Part shown: one piece after another, positions 58,461-64,000 of the stretch
Position numbering within the stretch: the first letter of the stretch is position 1
Layout of the letters: the number at the start of each line of letters is the position of its first letter
Assembly: GCA_022606135.1 (NCBI GenBank)
Contig: JABYQN010000006.1
Coordinates: 1 to 64,000, forward strand
Length of the DNA: 64,000 bases
Direction: 5' to 3'
DNA from: Fomes fomentarius
Lineage: Eukaryota > Basidiomycota > Agaricomycetes > Polyporales > Polyporaceae
Made by a program: the position numbers and the translations under genes
Notes under the pieces: model-generated
Told to the model about the DNA's origin: nothing
Database searches by the model: none
Seen by the model: only the letters and a program-made list of their open reading frames with translations

Positions 58461-59185
58461 TCCGGTCCTGTCCTACCCACGAACATGCCAGGTCAGCGCA
58501 TGCCGACATCGTGGTCTTCTTCGAAGTTGCAGTCGACGGAGCCTACAGAGATTCCATTCTCACCATATATGGCGCAGGTTCTCCCACCGAAGTATGCGGC
58601 TGTGCCTGGCTTCACGTTCAACCTGCAGTGTCTGATGAAGAAGGAAAATATCGTGACGTCTATCCACTCGGACCTGGACATCAACAACCCGCTCGCCGCT
58701 GCCAGAGTGCGGGATCAACTGAAGAAGTTCAGCGTACTTGATCCCAGTTGGCAGGCGGGGGTAGACTCATTGATGCGAGAGGTTTCTCTCATACAAGAGG
58801 ATATTCATATGTAATCTCATGATAGTGTTTATATTCGTCCTGACGTTCCGCTATACAATAGAGCTACACCGCAAAGGAGATCCTTCGCGTACTATTCTCT
58901 AGCAAGATCAAGCCGATTGGTGAGCACAACCTTCCACTCGAACTTCGCTATTTACTACGCTGATGTGCATGCAGTGCTTACACCGTATAGTGCTCATCGC
59001 CTTCACAAACCACGCTCTCGATCACATGGTCACCTCCGTTCTCGACGCAGAAGTCACACAGGAAATCCTCCGTCTCGGCACGCGTTCTTCTGACGAGCGC
59101 ATATCAGAGTATACACTGGACAAAGATGAGGCGTCAGTACGGCGTCATGAAGAGACTTGAGGAGGGCCTCACCAGACCTACATAG
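58461..59185 (+). pseudogene. ZNFX1-type helicase remnant, N-terminal part, second copy
   Basis: This is a direct repeat of 52.11-52.95 kb. It keeps FNLQCL, KKENIVTSIHSDLD, FSVLDPS, EVSLIQ and, after a gap, AKEILRVLFSSKIKPI. It ends with VLIAFTNHALDHMVTSVLD and LRLGTRSSDERISEYTLD. The stretch that should encode the Walker A is replaced by unrelated sequence near 58800-58860. It begins at the CRN2-tail fragment, so again a CRN end touches helicase sequence. Confidence 0.75.
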
Positions 59186-59386
59186 GTTATTGTGTTGCCG
59201 CCACCCCCGGCCTGTGCGGGGAATCCAGGCGCATCAAAATTGATCAAATTGCGCAGAGGTGCACTGCCATGCAGTGTCTCACATGACAGGCGCGTAGCAC
59301 AAGGGCACTCATGCTCTACGCCATTGCCGTGACTTGCATCAAAAGACTGCTCGGATGACAGGGTCTAGCTGATGCATTGTCGCCCC

Positions 59387-59393
59387 ATAAATA
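59387..59393 (+). promoter_or_regulatory. TATA-like box of mutarotase C
   Basis: CATAAATAC lies 78 nt before the ATG at 59471, a plausible place for a fungal TATA element. Confidence 0.45.
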
Positions 59394-59470
59394 CAGGATT
59401 ATGGGGCCCCGCATCTCGTGGACGACGCTCTCCTCGACGCGCGGACACTGCGACCACTAACAGTAGTACC

Positions 59471-61099
59471 ATGGTATCCAAACTCTTGAGCCTCTTCGTG
59501 GCAGTTGCTGCTCTCTCGCAACTCGGCGTCGCGACCTCCGACTTCAACCCCAACGTCGACGACTGGTTACATCCACGCGGATGGGTGCGTTCCACTTGTG
59601 TCTCACACCTTAGGCTGGCGCTGAATGCCAACGTCGAACGTAGCCGTTTGATCTCACGACGCTGAAGGCACCTGACGGGTCCATCGAGGCCAAGTTCGTA
59701 TCTCTAGGCGCGACCTTGACGGAGCTGTGGGTAGATGACCGCGATGGGCAAAAGAGAGATGTTGTCCTCGGGTATGACGACAACGTGAGTCTAGTCCTAT
59801 TATTGTGCCTTCCGCGCTAGTTTTAACACCGATGAATGGGCAGTCGAAGCTACTGACGGATCCTGCACACCCCTACTTCAATGGTATTGTCGGCCGGTGG
59901 GTCGGTTTAAGACCTTGATTCTGGTTGCTCCTCTTTGCTCAATAGGTCTTCAGGTATGCTAATCGTATCAAGGACGGTACGTGACGTCGACGAACATCCC
60001 CGCAAGTATGCAGAATATCTAACAAGTCTACAGGTCGCTTCTCCATCCCGCCCAGCAAGAACCCTCAGCCTGGTGCTAAGAACGTGTACCAGATTCCCCA
60101 AAACGAGGGTAATAATACTCTCCACGGCGGTATTCAGGGCTGGGACCGCAGGAACTGGACGATCATCTCGAAGACTCCCTCAAGTGTGACCTATTTCCAC
60201 CTTGACCAAGGTGACGAGGGCTTCCCCGGCACTGTTGCTGCGTTTGTACGCTGCGCTGCACGGGTTCTCATGTACATTGTTGACGTGTGGTACAGGTGAC
60301 ACACACCGTGTCCAACGGCGGTGTCCTGAAGTCGTCGATCCTCGCCAAGGCCACGAAGAAGACGCCTATCCTTCTATCTCAGCACGTCTACTGGAACCTC
60401 GACGCATACCAGGGTTCGGACACCATCCTCAACCACACGCTCCGCATTGATGCTTCGCGCGTCATTGCCGTCGATGATGATCTGATCCCAACCGGCGAGT
60501 TCACTGATGTCCAGGGTACCGCGCTTGACTTCCGCACACCCCAGGCTGTCGGGGCTCGTTGGGACGGTACCGTTGGCCTCTGCGGCCCGAGTGCGTTATC
60601 ATGGCCGTTTTCAGCTAGACTTTGTAACTCATGGTATACCGCTCCAGCTTGCCAGGGCTACGACAACGCCTGGATCTACGACCGCGATGTGTCCAAGAAG
60701 TCTGGCTTCTCCCTCTGGAGCGAGCTCTCCGGTATCCAGTGCGCGCCACATCCTATCCCTGCATTCCTTGCTCTGCTTCAATGCTAATTATGTGCTCTCC
60801 AATAGAGTCGATGTTACCACGAGCGACCCTGTAGTTCAGGTATACAGTGGCAACGGTCTGAACATTCCTCGGAAAAAGATTCATGGTGGCCCCTCACTCA
60901 ACTACTCACAGTATGGCGCCATCGTCGTTGAGCAGGAGGGCTACATCGCTGGCATCAACAACCCTGAGTGGGGTCAGGACCAGATCTGTGAGTGATTCCC
61001 TGGCGGTACCTTAATACCGGTCTGATATCAAGCTTTACAGACGGCCCCGGCAGGGACTACAAGTGGCACGCTACGTACAAGTTCTCCACCGTCAACTAA
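59471..61099 (+). CDS. Secreted galactose mutarotase / aldose 1-epimerase (copy C), 389 aa
   Basis: Nine exons close in phase: 59471-59584, 59644-59784, 59844-59896, 59954-59976, 60034-60245, 60296-60590, 60648-60738, 60806-60987 and 61041-61099. Exon number and most lengths (141, 53, 23, 295, 91, 182, 59) equal those of copies A and B, so all three share one ancestor. The protein is clearly more diverged. The start MVSKLLSLFVAVAALSQLGV is a classic signal peptide. Landmarks are RYANRIKDG, TLHGG (His near 141), LSQHVYWNLD (His near 211) and VVEQEGY (Glu near 352). Role: anomer interconversion of hexoses outside the cell. It is convergent with the monooxygenase, 174 bp away. Confidence 0.92.
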
Positions 61100-61273
61100 G
61101 GTGGTTCCTTCGGTGAATCTCTTTACCCACTGAAGCGCTCCGCTGTATAGTACACCACGTAGTCCGTCCTGAACTATCATACTTCGAAACGTTACCAACA
61201 TCAACGCCGACGACGAACAATGGTGACCCTATATGAACACGAAGAACCGCGCCCTGGCTCTCCTATCTGTCTC

Positions 61274-63217
61274 TCATGCGTGCGTCATCTCTAGTAGTTG
61301 CTCGAACCTCGTTTGCGCTATCTCCCACTGTTCCTCCACGTTTTCTTCCCACTGCCACTTCCACAATTCCTGTATAGCCTCACCAAGCTCGTTGAGAGAT
61401 TTTGTCGTCTCGTGCTCTGCTTCGTCCGACTTGGTGGATGATGGCTGTCCGTCATACAGCTCGGGAAAATTGAACTCGTACATACGTCCAACTTTCGCTG
61501 CGTTCTTCACAACATTCTGCGAGAAGGGAAGCCGTATGTCCTCGTAAATTTTGAACACTTCAGCAACATGGGCCAGGGTCGTGCGAGAGTCCGCCAGAAG
61601 ACGTCCAAGGATATACGCGTCCTTGTTGGGCGGCGGAAGTGTCAGACAACAGACATTTTCGTGTGATACCGCCGGGTGCCCACCTCAATGGCCTGCCCTC
61701 CGCCGGCACCGAAATGGGTCTCCATCGCGTGCACCTACTCGTCACTGTGTTATAGCATCTCTTGCCTCGATGAACCAGCGAAGCGTACCGCATCTCCTAT
61801 GAGCGCAACACACCCGTTCACTGAGAAGGGCAAGTTGTCGATGATATGGATGGCCCACAAGGTCGGTTTCTCTACACACTGTCGGGGTCCGCATGAGTAC
61901 CATATAGTAGCAGTGCAGTGGATCGGACATACTGAGAGCATCTCGTCGACTTCGGACTCCCATCCCGAGAAATGGTTTACCAGCTCCTCTTGTGTGGCGT
62001 CGATGACCCATTTGTGTGGGTACGTCGTACCTTTCCCACCGGGGATCGTCACAAACCCGATCCAGTTCAGATACTTGCCGTGTGAGATCGGGTAGGTGAT
62101 GATGTGCTAAACAAGAACTTCTTCATAAAGGGTGTGTAGCCAACAGCTGCGTTCAAGACTCACTCTCCCTTTTCCGGCATACTGTTCCATGACTATCGTA
62201 AAAGCCTGTGCCTCGTAGTCTCAAAACAAAAACTCACGTTCATGGGAGACTTGATATGCAACGCATGATGGTTGGGATTCACCTGACGCAAGCGCTCGGT
62301 AGGAATCAGCTCACGGTACGCAACCGTACCAGTCCAAAGCGGAGTGGCATGCTTGCACCGTTCGCATTCCTCTCTCTTCCCCTCCTTTGCGTTCGCACAT
62401 TCCCGCTGATGTGCACTGTCATACATCGCCGCACGGACCTTGGACTTGATCCCGTCTGCACCGATGAGCACGTCCGCCTCTGCGGTTGTTCCATCGGCAA
62501 AATGAAGTGTGTACGCCATTCCCGACTTGCCGTCGACAGATTCCGTGTAGGTCAGAAGCTTTTTGCAGGTGTGAACAGAGCAACCCTTTGGAAGATGCTG
62601 CACCAGCACGTTGACCATGTCCGCTCGGTGCATAGTCGTAGACCCATCTGGATGGCCGATGTGTAAGTGTAAGTGACGAATACATGTCCATGCCGTGTAC
62701 GCACTCGGGACCATTACCCTCCAGAACTCGAATCCCTCGCGTTTCCAGTCAGACTTGCGGAGGTACACTGCAGGTCCTGTGGGTGGAGGGATCGAGGTAT
62801 GAGCAATAACCATGGAAGATCGTACGGGTCTACTTTCGAGCGAGGTTACTTACCGAAGTCATTGTGATCTTTCTCTCTCTTTTCGTCACTGTGCCCTACT
62901 GCGCTGCTCGCAAGATCGTCATATATACCAAGTGCACGCATGATAGTCCACGTCCTGGCCCAGACAGAGATCCCCGCGCCGACAGTCGTGATCTCTGACC
63001 CGGCTTCATACATGTCGATCTGTATGGTAGAGCCTGGGTCTTGACTCTTCCCCAGTGCAACAGCGAGTGTAAGGCCTGCAATCCCGCCACCCCTGCAGGC
63101 GTCCAAGTTAGTAGTGCAGATAAGCAGAGCCTCGTATCTTCGCAGGACGCACACTATTGCAAGCCGGAAGCGCGGTCCCTGATCAGAGTCTAGATCCTGA
63201 GCCAATCCGCTGCGCAT
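61274..63217 (-). CDS. FAD-dependent monooxygenase, salicylate-hydroxylase-like, 515 aa
   Basis: Eight exons close in phase: 63153-63217, 62854-63092, 62238-62776, 62164-62205, 61933-62106, 61789-61878, 61684-61734 and 61274-61621. Three hallmark motifs of the PHBH-type flavoprotein hydroxylases are in order. They are VGGGIAGLTLAVAL (residues 22-35, dinucleotide binding), VLIGADGIKSKVR (GADG at 207-210) and ALIGDAVHAMETHFGAGGGQ (GD near 381, ribose contact). The family uses NAD(P)H and O2 to hydroxylate aromatic rings, such as salicylate to catechol. The start gives RFRLAIV before GGGIAG, the expected N-terminal strand. The 42-nt exon 4 is short, and the 32-nt intron before it is near the lower limit for fungi. 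No signal or membrane segment. Exact substrate cannot be told. Confidence 0.88.
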
Positions 63218-64000
63218 ATCTTGTTAGGAGTGGGATGTATATTAGTACGTTGAGGTTTCAATCCGAGGAAGAAAGTCGCCTGGGTACTCATTGGATCCCA
63301 GACTCCCACAGCGAATGTTAATATACCAACGACGCACGGCGCACGGCCATCTCGCGCCGAAACCAAGAAACGTCGGCAGAAGTGTAGAGCGGGGCCCGCG
63401 GGCACTCACACGATATTTCGGGGGGATGTGATACCCACGCGTCCCTCCTGAGAGCGGAGCCCCAGTGGGTCCCTGTGAAGATGTGGAGATTAGTGTGGTG
63501 AACACTATTCTTGACTCGATGGTTTCGCAGTCTGCGTCATGAGACCGTGTTTTGACAGGGCCACGTCGGCGGTCCCTCGGTTCCCTTCAGTTGTACGAAG
63601 GTCTTGATGGCGTATGTATATCAAGGCTCGTCCCAACCGCTCGGGCTTCATCACGCTCATCACATACCTCTTGAAAGCGAACCAAACTGACTTCTGCGTA
63701 GATGTGTATCGCTGTGAACTTGTTATCAGATCGACTCATGTAATAGAAGCTGTTGACCTATGTACCCACTGATTCATCCGGTCTTGCGATTTACTAGATG
63801 TACGTTGTGAACTTGATAAGAGTGTATAGCTTTCTGCGTGACTTCGAATATGATATTACCTTCATTGCCAGTACAACGACAAAGTGACCATGAAATTGAT
63901 AGCCATGCAGCATGTGCGTACTAGAAGGACTCGGACGACCGAATTTGCGAGAATCGGACTGCATACCACATGGGAAGATGTAAGGCGACATAAGTTCAGG
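63218..64000. other. Upstream flank of monooxygenase, nothing supported
   Basis: This contains the monooxygenase promoter. A minus-strand frame near 63530-63690 (RYVMSVMKPERLGRALIYI) looks protein-like but is short, and I find no splice partner. The last 300 bp are AT-richer than the rest of the window and show nothing recognisable. Confidence 0.45.

Noticed and set aside
63530..63700. Protein-like minus-strand segment upstream of the monooxygenase
   Set aside because: Only about 50 codons, no splice partner and no identifiable family; insufficient to call a gene.

Overview
The window looks like nuclear DNA of a filamentous basidiomycete (Agaricomycetes). The reasons are dense short introns of about 50-80 nt with GT-AG ends, GC-rich coding exons, and protein families typical of mushroom-forming fungi: large P-loop NTPases, Crinkler/RHS-like NTPases, HET domains, BCAS3-type beta-propellers, secreted galactose mutarotases and an FAD monooxygenase. 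I see no bacterial operons, rRNA, convincing tRNA or CRISPR. Exon models below were built by hand from splice signals, reading phase and comparison between paralogues inside the window; phases close exactly for all genes called CDS.

Layout. 1-8.6 kb: a decayed Crinkler-like gene (CRN4, minus), a complete 968-residue P-loop NTPase (plus) and a broken HET-domain gene (minus). 8.65-18.0 kb is the left arm of a large inverted duplication, and 41.71-52.06 kb is the right arm. Each arm carries, in mirror order, an intact Crinkler-like NTPase (CRN1 or CRN3), debris of a ZNFX1-type RNA helicase, an intact secreted mutarotase, a small unknown gene of 157 residues and the 3' half of a BCAS3-like gene. 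The spacer (18.0-41.7 kb) holds a third intact CRN (CRN2), a zinc-finger regulator of 831 residues, nearly 16 kb in which I can support no gene, and the 5' half of BCAS3. 52.1-64 kb holds another helicase fragment, a trypsin-fold protein of 658 residues, a mosaic of truncated CRN5, GATA-gene, CRN2-tail and helicase pieces, a third mutarotase, and an intact salicylate-hydroxylase-like monooxygenase.

How the parts relate. The region is an unstable segment built from repeated Crinkler-like NTPase units. All three intact copies end beside remnants of the same helicase, so gene and debris appear to have been duplicated together. BCAS3 marks the right arm as the probable source, since only that copy continues past the arm boundary. 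The arm boundary lies inside BCAS3, so recombination between arms would invert the spacer and join its 5' half to the other 3' half. Most genes here (CRN/RHS-like NTPases, HET domain, large NTPase, ZNFX1-type helicase) belong to families linked to conflict, self/non-self recognition or RNA-based defence in eukaryotes. That link is an inference from family, not something the sequence proves.
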